From contig NZ_CP048814.1 in NCBI RefSeq assembly GCF_014217785.1, positions 1,984,001 to 2,048,000 of the forward strand: 64,000 bases of DNA, given 5' to 3'. The DNA is from Rhodococcus triatomae (GTDB taxonomy: Bacteria > Actinomycetota > Actinomycetes > Mycobacteriales > Mycobacteriaceae). Position 1 is the first letter of the stretch, and every line of letters begins with the position of its first letter. The notes beneath the pieces were generated by a model, which saw nothing but the letters and a program-made list of their open reading frames with translations, ran no database searches and had not been told where the DNA came from. Shown piece by piece: positions 44,145 to 53,788 of this stretch. The position numbers and the translations under genes were made by a program.

Positions 44145-44360
44145 CTACCCCGAGGCGACCTGCACACTGATCCCGCCCAGCTCCACCACGTCGCCGTCGC
44201 GCAGTTGACGGCCCCGGCGCGTCTCCACCTCACCGTTGACGCTCACCAGGCCGTCGGCGATCACCTCCTTGGCCTCGGCCCCGGATTCGATGAGGTTCGC
44301 GAGCTTGAGGAACTGGCCGAGACGGATGGACTCGTCACGGATGTGCAGCGTGTCGGACAT
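44145..44360 (-). CDS. S4-domain RNA-binding protein (YbcJ-like)
   Basis: 71 residues, one S4 domain: [23 protein letters not shown] then [25 protein letters not shown]. Small stand-alone S4 proteins bind structured RNA, often rRNA. ATG 44360 gives the standard length; an ATG at 44405 adds an unrelated basic tail. Convergent with the AlaS-like gene (17-bp gap) and divergent from lysX. Confidence 0.9.
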   Translation of the reverse strand: MSDTLHIRDESIRLGQFLKLANLIESGAEAKEVIADGLVSVNGEVETRRGRQLRDGDVVELGGISVQVASG

Positions 44361-44459
44361 GTCCCTATCTTGCACTTTCCCGCGAAACCGGCGCGAGGCG
44401 AGCACACTGGATCAGACCCCTGCCCGCGCCGGACGCACCGGAAGGATCGGAAGGAACTG

Positions 44460-47400
44460 ATGTCTGCCCCCTCGGAACCGGACGCCCCCGAAACGACCGA
44501 CAGTGCACCGGAGCTCGCCCCCGCGGGTGTCCCCGCGGAGACCCACCGGGCCGCGGCGCTCGCCCGCAAGCGAAGGAAGGAACGCACTCGCCTGCACCAG
44601 GTTCCGCACATCGCCGGGCTGATCCTGGGCATCTTCTCCGTCGTGGTGTTCCTGTGGAGCCTGTCGCCGACGCTGCGTCACTTCGTGCACACCCCCCGTG
44701 AATGGGTGGACGACTACCTGTTCGACGCCCCCGACACCAGCCTCGCCTACGCGCTGGTGATCGGCTTGCTCGCCGCGGCGATCGCCAGCCGCAAGCGCAT
44801 CGCGTGGTGGCTGCTCACCATCTATCTCACGGCCTTCGCGATCCTCAACGCCGTCGTCATGGTCGCCGACCGCGACGTGAGCGCCGGCATCGGCCTGGTC
44901 GTCCAGGTGTGCGCGATCGGGGTCCTGGTCGCCTCGTACAACGAGTTCTACACGCGGGTGCGCCGCGCCGCCGTCTGGCGTGCCCTCGGGGTACTCCTCG
45001 CGGGCCTCGCCATCGGCACGCTGGTCGGGTGGGGGCTGGTCGAGTTGTTCCCCGGCACCCTGCCGTCGGGGGAACGGTTCCTGTGGTCGCTGAACCGGGT
45101 CACCGCACTCGTCTACATCGACAACGAGGACTTCGGCGGCCGCCCCCACGGCTTCGTCAACACGCTGCTCGGGTTGTTCGGCGCGATGGCACTGCTCGCC
45201 GCCGTCATCACCCTCTTCCGCTCCCAGCGTGCCTCGAACGCACTCACCGGATACGACGAGTCCGCGCTGCGAGGACTGTTGCGTCAGTTCGGCGCCGACG
45301 ATTCGCTGGGCTACTTCGCCACCCGCCGGGACAAGGCGGTGGTGTTCTCGCCGGACGGCAAGGCCGCCGTCACCTACCGCGTCGAGATCGGGGTGTGCCT
45401 CGCCAGCGGCGATCCGATCGGCGATCCGGAATCCTGGCCTCAGGCGATCGAGGCGTGGCAGACGCTGGCGACCGGCTACGGGTGGGCCACTGCGGTGATG
45501 GGTGCGAGCGAGCAGGGCGCCGCCGCCTTCCACGCGGCGGGAATGACCGTGCTGCACCTCGGCGACGAGGCGGTACTGCAGACCCGCGACTTCAGCCTCG
45601 GCGGCCGGGACATGAGGCAGGTCCGGCAGGCGGTGAGCCGGGTCCGGCGCCAGGGCGTCACGGTGCGGATCCGCCGGCACCACGAGGTACCCGAAACCGA
45701 GATGGCGGAGGCGGTCCGGCTCGCCGACGCCTGGCGCGACACCGAGACCGAACGCGGCTTCTCCATGGCGCTCGGACGGCTCGGTGACCGGCTCGACGGC
45801 GACTGCCTGCTGGTGGAGGCGGTGACACCCGACGAGGCGGGCGAAGACGGCCGGGTCGTCGCGCTGCTCTCCCTGGTTCCGTGGGGTGCGAACGGAGTCT
45901 CCCTCGACCTGATGCGCCGGGATCCACATGCCCCGAACGGCGTCGTCGAACTGATGGTCACCGAGTTGGCCACGCGCTCGGAGGATTTCGGGATCACCCG
46001 GGTGTCGTTGAACTTCGCGGTGTTCCGGTCCGTGTTCGAGGAGGGTTCGCGGATCGGCGCGGGCCCGGTCCTGCGGATCTGGCGGTCGACGCTGCTGTTC
46101 TTCTCCCGATGGTGGCAGCTCGAGGCGCTGTACCGGTCCAACGTCAAGTACCACCCGGACTGGGTACCGCGGTACCTGTGCTTCGACGACAACCGGGAGC
46201 TGTTGCGCGTCGGATTCGCGTCCGCCGTGGCCGAGGGCTTCGTGACCCTGCCCCGGTTCGGGCGCCGACACGCGCGAGAGGCGGTTGCCCACACCGGAAC
46301 CCACGAGGTTCTGCCGTCCCGGGTGATCACGGCCGAGGGGCTGAACGCGGACGGCAGCCCGCCGGAGGTGGACCTCGTCCCCGAGGCTCCCGTCCGCCGC
46401 AGGCCCGAGCAGGTCCGGGTGCGGATGGCCAAGCTGCCGATGCTCGAGGAGCAGGGCATCGACCCCTACCCGGTGGCGTACCCGCCGACGCACACGGTGG
46501 GCTCCGCATCCTCGCTCCCGGACGGCACCCGCGTCCGGATCGCCGGTCGGCTGTTGCGGATTCGCGATTACGGCGGCGTCGTCTTCGGCCTCGTCCGGGA
46601 CTGGTCCGCGGACCTGCAGATCCTCGTCGACGCCGAGCGGGTCGGGGCGGACCGCACCGCCGCGTTCGCGGCCGAGTTCGACCTCGGCGACCTGATCGAG
46701 GTCAGTGGTGTGATGGGACGCAGCCGCCGGGGCGAGCAGTCGTTGCTGGTCACCGACTGGCGTCTGATCGGCAAGTGCCTGCATCCGCTGCCGGACAAGT
46801 GGAAGGGGCTGTCCGATCCCGAGGCCCGGGTGCGGCAGCGGTACGTCGACCTCGCCGTCAACGAGGACTCACGGCGACTGCTCGAGGCCCGCAGCGCGGT
46901 GGTGAAGTCGCTGCGGGACTTCCTCGGGGGACGTCAGTTCCTCGAGGTCGAGACGCCGATCCTGCAACGCATCCACGGCGGCGCCAACGCGGCACCGTTC
47001 ACCACCCACATCAACGCCTACAACCTCGACCTGTATCTGCGGATCGCGCCCGAACTGTTCCTCAAGCGGCTGTGTGTGGCCGGGATGGAGAAGGTGTTCG
47101 AGATCGGCCGCGTCTTCCGCAACGAGGGCGTCGACTTCAAGCACAACCCGGAGTTCACGATCCTCGAGGCCTACGAGGCCCACAGCGACTACGAGAAGAT
47201 GATGGTGCTGTGCCGGGAGCTGATCCAGAACGCCGCGAGCGCCGCGCACGGACGCGAGGTGATCCTCCGCCCGGGACCGGACGGCGAGCTGGTCGAGATC
47301 GACATCTCCGGCGAATGGCCGGTGAAGACGATGCACGAGGCGGTGTCGGAGAAGATCGGGGTGGAGATCACCCCGGAGACACCGCTGGAGGACCTGCGGC

Positions 47401-47861
47401 AACTGTGCGACGAGCACGAGATCGAGTACCCGGCCAAGGGGGACGCGGGGGCCGTCGCGCAGGAAATGTACGAGGCCCTGGTCGAGGACCAGACCGAGTT
47501 CCCCACGTTCTACACGAACTTCCCCACCTCGATGTCGCCGCTGACCCGGCCGCACCCGACGATCCCCGGAGTCGCCGCCAAGTGGGACCTGGTGGCCTGG
47601 GGGGTCGAACTCGGCACCGCCTACAGCGAGCTCACCGACCCGGTCGACCAGCGGAAACGACTCACCGAACAGTCGCTGCTGGCGGCGGGCGGCGACGAGG
47701 AGGCGATGGAACTGGACGAGGACTTCCTCGAGGCGCTCGAGTACGCGATGCCCCCCACCGGTGGGCTCGGCATGGGCGTGGACCGGCTGGTCATGCTCAT
47801 CACCGGCGGCAGCATCCGGCAGGCCCTGGCCTTCCCGTTCGCGAAGCCGCGCGAGGAATGA
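44460..47861 (+). CDS. lysX: LysX: lysyl-phosphatidylglycerol synthase fused to lysyl-tRNA synthetase
   Basis: 1133 residues (M. tuberculosis LysX is ~1170). Cytoplasmic N-tail, six or seven membrane helices within ~48-255, an MprF-type lysyl-transferase domain ~260-600 ([45 protein letters not shown]), an OB fold ~675-770 ([19 protein letters not shown]), and a class II LysRS core to the end ([33 protein letters not shown]). Makes Lys-tRNA and uses it to lysinylate phosphatidylglycerol, giving resistance to cationic peptides. ATG 44460 follows GGAAGGAACTG. First of four genes joined by 4-bp overlaps. Confidence 0.96.
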   Translation: MSAPSEPDAPETTDSAPELAPAGVPAETHRAAALARKRRKERTRLHQVPHIAGLILGIFSVVVFLWSLSPTLRHFVHTPREWVDDYLFDAPDTSLAYALVIGLLAAAIASRKRIAWWLLTIYLTAFAILNAVVMVADRDVSAGIGLVVQVCAIGVLVASYNEFYTRVRRAAVWRALGVLLAGLAIGTLVGWGLVELFPGTLPSGERFLWSLNRVTALVYIDNEDFGGRPHGFVNTLLGLFGAMALLAAVITLFRSQRASNALTGYDESALRGLLRQFGADDSLGYFATRRDKAVVFSPDGKAAVTYRVEIGVCLASGDPIGDPESWPQAIEAWQTLATGYGWATAVMGASEQGAAAFHAAGMTVLHLGDEAVLQTRDFSLGGRDMRQVRQAVSRVRRQGVTVRIRRHHEVPETEMAEAVRLADAWRDTETERGFSMALGRLGDRLDGDCLLVEAVTPDEAGEDGRVVALLSLVPWGANGVSLDLMRRDPHAPNGVVELMVTELATRSEDFGITRVSLNFAVFRSVFEEGSRIGAGPVLRIWRSTLLFFSRWWQLEALYRSNVKYHPDWVPRYLCFDDNRELLRVGFASAVAEGFVTLPRFGRRHAREAVAHTGTHEVLPSRVITAEGLNADGSPPEVDLVPEAPVRRRPEQVRVRMAKLPMLEEQGIDPYPVAYPPTHTVGSASSLPDGTRVRIAGRLLRIRDYGGVVFGLVRDWSADLQILVDAERVGADRTAAFAAEFDLGDLIEVSGVMGRSRRGEQSLLVTDWRLIGKCLHPLPDKWKGLSDPEARVRQRYVDLAVNEDSRRLLEARSAVVKSLRDFLGGRQFLEVETPILQRIHGGANAAPFTTHINAYNLDLYLRIAPELFLKRLCVAGMEKVFEIGRVFRNEGVDFKHNPEFTILEAYEAHSDYEKMMVLCRELIQNAASAAHGREVILRPGPDGELVEIDISGEWPVKTMHEAVSEKIGVEITPETPLEDLRQLCDEHEIEYPAKGDAGAVAQEMYEALVEDQTEFPTFYTNFPTSMSPLTRPHPTIPGVAAKWDLVAWGVELGTAYSELTDPVDQRKRLTEQSLLAAGGDEEAMELDEDFLEALEYAMPPTGGLGMGVDRLVMLITGGSIRQALAFPFAKPREE

Positions 47862-48511
47862 CCACCCGGCGCGTCGTCGCCGGGCTGCTGTTCGTCGGTG
47901 CCGTGGCCTACTCGTCGTGGGTCCTCGGACCGGCGCTGAGCCCGGGCGTCGACACGCTGCGAGGGTTCGCCAGTGAACTGGCGGCCCTCGATCAGCCGCA
48001 CGGCGTCGTGTTCCGCACCGCCGATCTGGCCACCGGCATTCTCGTCGCCGTCGCGGGAACGGTGGGTCTGTGGCGCCTCTCCCGTGGCTGGATCTCCGCC
48101 GTGGCCTGGGTCGGGGCGATCCTCTTCGGCCTCGCCACCGTCGCCGATTCCCGGATGCCCCTCGACTGCTCGGCCGGGGCAGTGTGCCCGGCGAGCGACG
48201 CGCAGGACCTGCACGCCGTGAGCAGTTTCTTCGCCGCGACGGGTGGGGTCGTGTCGATGGTGGCGCTGCTGGTGCTCGCGGTGCGCCGGCGGTGGCCCGG
48301 GTGGCTGCGCGGATTTTGCATCGCGGCCGTGACGATCCTGCTCGCGGGTACGGCGTGGACGCTGGTCGCCACCGCACTGCAGGACACGCACGACGTCTGG
48401 CTCGGCGTCGGCCAACGCACCCAGTTGCTCGCGATGAGCGCGTGGCTGACCGCACTCGGCCTCAGCGTCGTCGGTCCGGGCGCCCGGCAGCGGGTGCGCG
48501 GTTCCACGTGA
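47858..48511 (+). CDS. DUF998-like membrane protein
   Basis: 217 residues with six predicted helices ([108 protein letters not shown]) and an extracytoplasmic loop with [11 protein letters not shown], whose two Cys may form a disulfide. This matches the DUF998 family; role unknown. Coupled to lysX and to the next gene by overlaps (ATGA, GTGA), so it may assist LysX in lipid modification or envelope charge. Confidence 0.82.
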   Translation: MTTRRVVAGLLFVGAVAYSSWVLGPALSPGVDTLRGFASELAALDQPHGVVFRTADLATGILVAVAGTVGLWRLSRGWISAVAWVGAILFGLATVADSRMPLDCSAGAVCPASDAQDLHAVSSFFAATGGVVSMVALLVLAVRRRWPGWLRGFCIAAVTILLAGTAWTLVATALQDTHDVWLGVGQRTQLLAMSAWLTALGLSVVGPGARQRVRGST

Positions 48512-49347
48512 AACGTCCGGGCGAGCTGGTCGCCGGTGCCTACGTGATCGACGAGGGCTCCGGCACCCCGGTCGTGCTGTGCGGCGGGCTCGGCGGCAAC
48601 TGGTTCGATTGGAACGTCGCCGCCGCCGCGCTGCTCCGGCGCGGGCTGCGGGTCGTCCGCATCGAGCGTCCCGGGTACGGTCTGAGCCCACCTCCCGGCC
48701 ACGACCCGGACCTGGCCACCGAGGTGGACCGGATGTCTCGCGTCCTCGACGCTCTCGAGATCACCGCGCCTGCGGTGGTCGTCGGGCACTCCCTCGGCGC
48801 GGTGTACGTCGAGGGGTTCGCCCGGATCCACCCGGACCGCACGCGGGGTGTGCCGCTGCTCGACGCCACCGACACCACCCACCCGCACCGGATCCTGCCG
48901 ACCCGGCCGTACGTGGCGGCGGCGCACCGGGTCGGTCGCGGGCTCGGCGGCAGCGCCGTGCAGCGGAGTCTCGCACCGGCCGCGCGGCGCCTCCTCAACC
49001 CGTCCACACCACCCGGCGGGCTCCCCGCCGAGACGTCCGCGTGGATCCGCACCGTCTACCGCGACGCGACCTACCTCGAGACCTCGCTGGTGGAGAACGC
49101 CGCGTACCCGGCGCTCGCGCGCGATCTGGCCGACCTCCGCCCGGCCCGTCCACTGACCACGTCCACCGTCGTCGCCGCCGCCCACACGGGTCATCGAACA
49201 CCGTGGGCTGCGGTGTGGATGTGGCGGCAACGCCGTTTCGCCCGCTTCCTCGGCGCCGCCTTCACCGTCGTGACCCCGGCCCGGCACCACGCGATGATCG
49301 ATCGGCCCGACCGAGTCGCCGCGCTGATCGCCGGTCTGGCATCGTGA
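48508..49347 (+). CDS. Alpha/beta hydrolase
   Basis: 279 residues: oxyanion strand VVLCGGLGGNWFDW, nucleophile elbow VVVGHSLGAVYVEG (Ser near 95), and a late His in VVTPARHHAMIDRPDRV. No signal peptide; cytoplasmic or membrane-associated. GTG 48508 overlaps the DUF998 stop. As part of the lysX operon it might hydrolyse aminoacyl-lipids or related esters, which is a guess from position only. Confidence 0.85.
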   Translation: MKRPGELVAGAYVIDEGSGTPVVLCGGLGGNWFDWNVAAAALLRRGLRVVRIERPGYGLSPPPGHDPDLATEVDRMSRVLDALEITAPAVVVGHSLGAVYVEGFARIHPDRTRGVPLLDATDTTHPHRILPTRPYVAAAHRVGRGLGGSAVQRSLAPAARRLLNPSTPPGGLPAETSAWIRTVYRDATYLETSLVENAAYPALARDLADLRPARPLTTSTVVAAAHTGHRTPWAAVWMWRQRRFARFLGAAFTVVTPARHHAMIDRPDRVAALIAGLAS

Positions 49348-49952
49348 CCTGCGTGCAGCTGCTCCTGATCCGCCACGCGCTTCCCGAGAAGGTCACCGAC
49401 GCGAGCGGCCGGGCCGATCCGGCGCTGACCTCCGAGGGCCGGGAACAGGCGGCCCGGTTGCCGCAGGCCCTGTCCCCGTACCGCATCGCGCGGATCTACT
49501 CCAGCCCGCAGCGACGAGCGAAGGAAACCGCGGCCCCGGTGGCCGCCGAGCGCGACCTGCTCGTCACCGAACACCTCGGTCTCGCCGAATACGATTACGA
49601 CCTGCCGCACTACATCCCGTTCCACGAGGCGCAGCAGCTGGCGCCGGACGCGTTCGCCCGGATCCGGGCGGGCGAGTTCCCGAAGTCCGTCGACGGCGAA
49701 GCGTTCCGCGCGCGGGTCCTCGACGCGCTGGGCCAGGTGGTCGACGAGTCGGAGCACCAGGACACGGTCGCGGTGTTCGCGCACGGCGGTGTCGTCAACG
49801 TGTATCTCCAGGAACTGCTCGGGCTGGACCGACCGCTGGTGTTCCCGCTCGACTACGTCTCGGTCACCCGGGTCCTGGTCTCGCGCACCGGGCAACGCCG
49901 GGTGGCGTCGGTGAACGAAACCGGACACATCCGGGACATGTTGCGCCGCTGA
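49344..49952 (+). CDS. Histidine phosphatase family protein
   Basis: 202 residues. LLLIRHALPEK carries the phosphate-accepting His with Arg, IYSSPQRRAKETA the second Arg, GLAEYDYD the acidic residue, and VAVFAHGGVVNVYL the second His. Substrate may be a sugar phosphate, nucleotide or phosphoprotein; not readable. GTG 49344 (overlap GTGA) is chosen for operon coupling; GTG 49353 is also possible. Last gene of the lysX operon. Confidence 0.88.
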   Translation: MTCVQLLLIRHALPEKVTDASGRADPALTSEGREQAARLPQALSPYRIARIYSSPQRRAKETAAPVAAERDLLVTEHLGLAEYDYDLPHYIPFHEAQQLAPDAFARIRAGEFPKSVDGEAFRARVLDALGQVVDESEHQDTVAVFAHGGVVNVYLQELLGLDRPLVFPLDYVSVTRVLVSRTGQRRVASVNETGHIRDMLRR

Positions 49953-49970
49953 ACAGTCCGGAGTCCAGTC

Positions 49971-49986
49971 CCGGGCGATCGCCCGG
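49971..49986. terminator. 16-bp palindrome at the end of the lysX operon
   Basis: CCGGGCGATCGCCCGG lies 18 bp after the phosphatase stop and directly before the convergent amidase stop (49987). A short hairpin; terminator function is possible for the lysX operon but weak on its own. Confidence 0.35.
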
Positions 49987-51420
49987 TCACCTCGCGACGG
50001 CGGCGTCCTGGATGCGTCGCCATCCCACCGCCTGCTCGAGTTCGAACGCCAACTCGAGCAGCGTCCGCTCGTCCCCGTGCGCCGCCGAGAAGTGCGCCGC
50101 GAGCGGAAGTCCTCGCGAATCCTGGTGCAGGGGCAGCGAGATGCCCGGCCCACCGGCAGCGTTGTTCAACGGCGTGAAGGACACGTGGGCGACGAGGCGG
50201 GAGAACAGCTGCTCGAAGTCCTGCGCGGGCGAGAGGTGCCCCAGCCGCGGCGTCGTGTTGGCGACGACCGGGGACAGCACGACGTCGTAGCGGGCGAACA
50301 TGTCCGCGTACCGCTGCCGGGTGCGGGCCAGGCGATAGAGCACCTGGGGAGTCTTCGTGTAGTTCTTGCGGTACATCGCGTCGAGGCCCCGGGTGAGGGT
50401 GTCGGTGCGGGCGGGATCGAAGTCCGCACCGAGCTTCCTACCGCTCTTGGTGATCGCGAACGCCAACAGTGCCCAGTAGAGCGAGAAGTCGTGCTCGAAC
50501 TCCTTGCCGACCGGCAGTGCCGCATCCTCGACGTGGTGCCCGAGCCCGTCGAGCAGGTCGGCGGTGGCGGCCACCGCGGCGCGGGTCTCGTCGTCGGTCG
50601 GCAGGCCAGTCACCGAATCGGTGACGACACCGACCCTCAGCCGGGTGCTCGCCGGGCCCGACACCAGCCGGACCGGAGGCAGCTTCGGGTTGCGGTACGC
50701 CTTCTCGGCCTCGGCGAAGAACCGTGCCGTGTCCCGCACGCTGCGGGTGACCACGCCCTGCGCGACGATGCGGATCGGCATGGTCCGATCCATCTGGTCG
50801 GCCACCAGCCGGCCGCGGGTGGGCTTGAGGCCGACGAGCCCACACGCGGCCGCGGGGATACGGATCGAGCCGCCACCGTCGTTCGCGTGGGCGAAGGGAA
50901 CGACACCTGCGGCGACGAGCGCGGCCGAGCCGCCGGAGGAGGCGCCGGGCGAATGTTCGGTGTTCCACGGGTTCCGGACCGGAGGATCGACCATGTACTC
51001 GGTGGTGGCGTTGAAACCGAACTCCGGCAGCCGGCTCTTGCCCAGCGAGATCGCGCCGGTACTACGGAACTGGGTGACGAATGCGCTGTCGCGGGCCGCG
51101 GGGTGCGGCGTGAACGCGACGCTGCCCTGCCCGGTCGGCTGACCGGCGGCATCGACGTTGTCCTTGAGGATCGTCGGGACCCCGGCGAACACGCCGCTGT
51201 GCGGTGCGTGCGATTCGCGGAGCGCTCGATCGAACCCCTCGTAGGCGATCGGGTCCAGGACGGCGCGCACGGATTCGGCCCTGGCGATCGCGGCCTCCAC
51301 CACCTCGTGGGAGGACACCTTGCCCGCGGCGATCGCCTCGGCGGTGCCGGTGGCGTCGTACTCCCCCAACGCGTCGTCGCGGAAGGTGTGGACGGGTGCG
51401 GCGCCGGTCGTCTGATCCAT
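49987..51420 (-). CDS. Amidase signature family enzyme
   Basis: 477 residues with the Ser-cisSer-Lys triad: Lys in VPTILKDNVDAAG around 86, Ser in SPGASSGGSAALVAAG around 165, nucleophile Ser in ANDGGGSIRIPAAACGLVGLKPT around 188. Hydrolyses an amide; possible substrates include aliphatic or aryl amides, nylon oligomers or peptides. Not in a gatCAB setting, so not the transamidosome. Cytoplasmic. Confidence 0.92.
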   Translation of the reverse strand: MDQTTGAAPVHTFRDDALGEYDATGTAEAIAAGKVSSHEVVEAAIARAESVRAVLDPIAYEGFDRALRESHAPHSGVFAGVPTILKDNVDAAGQPTGQGSVAFTPHPAARDSAFVTQFRSTGAISLGKSRLPEFGFNATTEYMVDPPVRNPWNTEHSPGASSGGSAALVAAGVVPFAHANDGGGSIRIPAAACGLVGLKPTRGRLVADQMDRTMPIRIVAQGVVTRSVRDTARFFAEAEKAYRNPKLPPVRLVSGPASTRLRVGVVTDSVTGLPTDDETRAAVAATADLLDGLGHHVEDAALPVGKEFEHDFSLYWALLAFAITKSGRKLGADFDPARTDTLTRGLDAMYRKNYTKTPQVLYRLARTRQRYADMFARYDVVLSPVVANTTPRLGHLSPAQDFEQLFSRLVAHVSFTPLNNAAGGPGISLPLHQDSRGLPLAAHFSAAHGDERTLLELAFELEQAVGWRRIQDAAVAR

Positions 51421-51429
51421 CCTCGGAGA

Positions 51430-51960
51430 CTATGTGACGTGCGTCGCGCGGGAAAGGTCCGTCACGTCCGGACGCCACCCGCCCAGGTACCGCGCGATCC
51501 GCGCCTCGTCCCAGCCGTGGGACTCTCGCAGCCCTTGCGCCATCGCCACCAGGTAGGCCGGCGCCGGGGCACTGCGGCGGATCGCGTCCGCCCGCGCCCG
51601 CGTGGTGAACGTCCGCATCGGGACACCCTCGCGCACACCGACGTCCAGGATCCGGTCGTAGCAGGCGGGCTCCTGCGCGTGGATGTCGGCGAACTGGTCC
51701 TCGGTGACCAGATATGCGCGGGCCGCGACCTCGCCGTCGGCGCCGGCGTCGTAGAACGCACGGCCGCCCGTCCACACCCGTGACTCTCCCGCGAAGAACA
51801 CCGCACCCGGGAGCAGAAGCGGCACGGATGCCCGTGGCGGTGTCCCGTCCCGCGCGCCGGGGTGCGCGAGGGAGCCGCCCGGCGGACGTCCGCCCTCGAG
51901 ATAGCAGCGCAATCGGGCCGACGCCATGTTCGACCCGTAGCTGACGTACCAGACCACCAC
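51430..51960 (-). CDS. Gamma-glutamylcyclotransferase-fold protein (often misnamed histone deacetylase)
   Basis: About 176 residues starting VVWYVSYGSNMASARLRCYLEGG, the YGSNM substrate-binding loop of the cyclotransferase fold, then LLLPGAVFFAGESRVWTGG, AFYDAGADGEVAARAYLVTEDQFADI. Actinobacterial members are commonly annotated as histone deacetylases without cause. Activity not shown. The start is uncertain: GTG 51960 or 51957; no good ribosome binding site. A 9-bp inverted repeat lies upstream. Confidence 0.65.
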   Translation of the reverse strand: MVVWYVSYGSNMASARLRCYLEGGRPPGGSLAHPGARDGTPPRASVPLLLPGAVFFAGESRVWTGGRAFYDAGADGEVAARAYLVTEDQFADIHAQEPACYDRILDVGVREGVPMRTFTTRARADAIRRSAPAPAYLVAMAQGLRESHGWDEARIARYLGGWRPDVTDLSRATHVT

Positions 51961-51997
51961 GGTGTCGACCGTACGCCCGTCGGCAAATGCGGCAATT

Positions 51998-52019
51998 CTC
52001 CGATTTCGGAAAATCGGAG
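51998..52019. promoter_or_regulatory. Inverted repeat in the cyclotransferase / pseudokinase divergent region
   Basis: CTCCGATTT (51998-52006) and AAATCGGAG (52011-52019) form a perfect 9-bp inverted repeat with a 4-nt spacer, in locally AT-rich DNA between two divergent genes. Candidate operator. Confidence 0.45.
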
Positions 52020-52121
52020 GGTCGGATTTGGAGATAATCACGAAAGGCGGTGCTCGATGATCGCGTACCCGGTCCGGGTCTGCTCCGCCGTACTTCCGCG
52101 AGCACTGCACAGGGGTGGGTG

Positions 52122-53732
52122 ATGACGAGGGCGAGCCGTCAGAAGAAGCTGAGGCGTGCCGCACGCCGGGCCAAGTCGAAGATCGTCGTCCGGTCGCCGC
52201 GGCCGCCTACCGCCCCGGCTCGGCCCACACCGGTTCCGGGAGCGATGCTGGGCTCACGCTATCGGCTGATCCGGCGGCTTCCACCGCACGAGGATCTGTC
52301 GGGCTCCCCCGGCTCCTCCCTGTGGCACGCCTACGACATCTCGCTGTGCCGGGAGGTGGCGCTCGGCCTCGTCACCCCCGAAAGGTTCCGGGCGGACGAG
52401 GGATTCCGGGCGGACGAGAAGGGCCCGGACCCGCTCCGTTCCTACGCGCGTCGCACCTCGGGCACCGCGTTCGCCGCAGAACCGCACGTCTCGCGCGTGT
52501 ACGACGTGACGGAGACGGACGGGTGGGTCGTCACCGTCGCCGAATGGATCCCCGGCTGGACGTTTCGGGACGTGGTGCGTACGTCACCCGAGATCGTGGA
52601 TACAGTCCGCACTGTCCGGAGGCTGGCCGCGGCAGTTGCCCGCGCGCACCACCGCAGCGCGTTCGTTCCGCTCACCGATCCGGCCCGGCTGCGGGTCTCG
52701 CGGGAGCACCTCCTCGTCCTCGCCTTCCCGTCCACCCCGGCGAGCGCGGAGAAATCCGACGACGTCGCCGGGCTCGGTGCACTGCTCTACGCACTGCTGG
52801 TCGGCACGTGGCCGCTCTCTGCTGCCGAAGGTTCGGTGAGCCGGTCCCGCACGATCGCCGGGCTGCCCGCCGCAGCCCGCGACTCCCACGGCCGAACCCT
52901 CGCGCCCGTTCGGCTCCGGCCCGAACTCCCCAGGGAATTGTCGGATATCACGATGTCCGCGCTGCGGGCCGGGGCCGACGGGTGCACCGCGCGGGACGTC
53001 GTCACCACTCTCGATCGTGTCCTCGCCGCACTCGTCCCGCCGGAACCCGGTCCGGCCGCGACCCCTGCGGCTCCGACGACGCCGACGACCACCGCCGTTC
53101 CGGCCGCACCCGGTCACTTGGAACGCTTCGCGTCCCGGCCCGCGCGGGCTCTCACCGCCGCCGTCGCACTGGTCGTGGGGCTGGGCGCCCTCGGGTGGGT
53201 GGTCGGCGCTCGCCTGACATCGCCGGGAGCGCCGGTGGCATCCGCCGACGCCGCCCCCGTGCTCGCACCGCCGCCACCTCCGTCGGAGGTGGCGGTGCTC
53301 CCGTCCGGTGCCGTGGTGTACTCGCCGGTGCAGTTCCCGGACAACGCGCACGACGCCTTCCTGGCGGTGGACGCGGACCCGGCCACCTCGTGGTCGTCGG
53401 ACCGGTACTTCCAGCAGTTCCCAGCGTTCAAGCCGGGGGTCGGGCTCGTCGTGGAGTTCGCCGACCCGGCGGACGTGAGGAACGTCTGGATCGATTCCCC
53501 CACGCCGGGGACGTCCGTCGAGATCCGCACCGCGCCTCGGGACGGCGGCGCGCTGGACACCACCCAGGTCCTGGGTGCTGCGGTCACGCAGCCGGGTATC
53601 ACCCACGTCCCGCTGGACGGCGGCGATTCGGCGATTCATTCACGCCTGCTCGTCTGGGTGACCGCGCTGGCACCCACCGAGGGCGGTTTCCGTTCCGGAT
53701 TCTCGGAGATCGGATTGTCCGGGAGGCCCTGA
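52122..53732 (+). CDS. Membrane pseudokinase with extracytoplasmic discoidin-like domain
   Basis: 536 residues. A basic N-tail, a kinase-like domain ~45-310 that lacks the glycine loop, catalytic Lys (EVALGLV instead of VAxK), HRD and DFG motifs, so it cannot be an active kinase. Then a Pro/Ala/Thr linker, one membrane helix (ALTAAVALVVGLGALGWVVG, ~350) and a C-terminal domain with AFLAVDADPATSWSSDRYFQ, typical of F5/8-C carbohydrate-binding folds. The same order occurs at the C-terminus of mycobacterial MviN/MurJ (Rv3910), but the flippase part is absent here. ATG 52122 used. An 18-bp duplication gives FRADEG FRADEK near residue 92. Confidence 0.78.
   Translation: MTRASRQKKLRRAARRAKSKIVVRSPRPPTAPARPTPVPGAMLGSRYRLIRRLPPHEDLSGSPGSSLWHAYDISLCREVALGLVTPERFRADEGFRADEKGPDPLRSYARRTSGTAFAAEPHVSRVYDVTETDGWVVTVAEWIPGWTFRDVVRTSPEIVDTVRTVRRLAAAVARAHHRSAFVPLTDPARLRVSREHLLVLAFPSTPASAEKSDDVAGLGALLYALLVGTWPLSAAEGSVSRSRTIAGLPAAARDSHGRTLAPVRLRPELPRELSDITMSALRAGADGCTARDVVTTLDRVLAALVPPEPGPAATPAAPTTPTTTAVPAAPGHLERFASRPARALTAAVALVVGLGALGWVVGARLTSPGAPVASADAAPVLAPPPPPSEVAVLPSGAVVYSPVQFPDNAHDAFLAVDADPATSWSSDRYFQQFPAFKPGVGLVVEFADPADVRNVWIDSPTPGTSVEIRTAPRDGGALDTTQVLGAAVTQPGITHVPLDGGDSAIHSRLLVWVTALAPTEGGFRSGFSEIGLSGRP
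52386..52421. repeat. 18-bp tandem duplication in the pseudokinase gene
   Basis: TTCCGGGCGGACGAG starts at 52386 and again at 52404; in frame, doubling FRADE in the kinase-like domain. Confidence 0.88.
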
Positions 53733-53788
53733 GCAGGCCGGCCGGCCGAGTTCTCGACTCGACGCCGCGACTCCACCAAGATGTACGC

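Noticed and set aside
44412-46784. Open minus-strand frame of about 790 codons antisense to lysX
   Set aside because: Same reason: shadow of lysX codon bias, low-complexity translation, no family resemblance.
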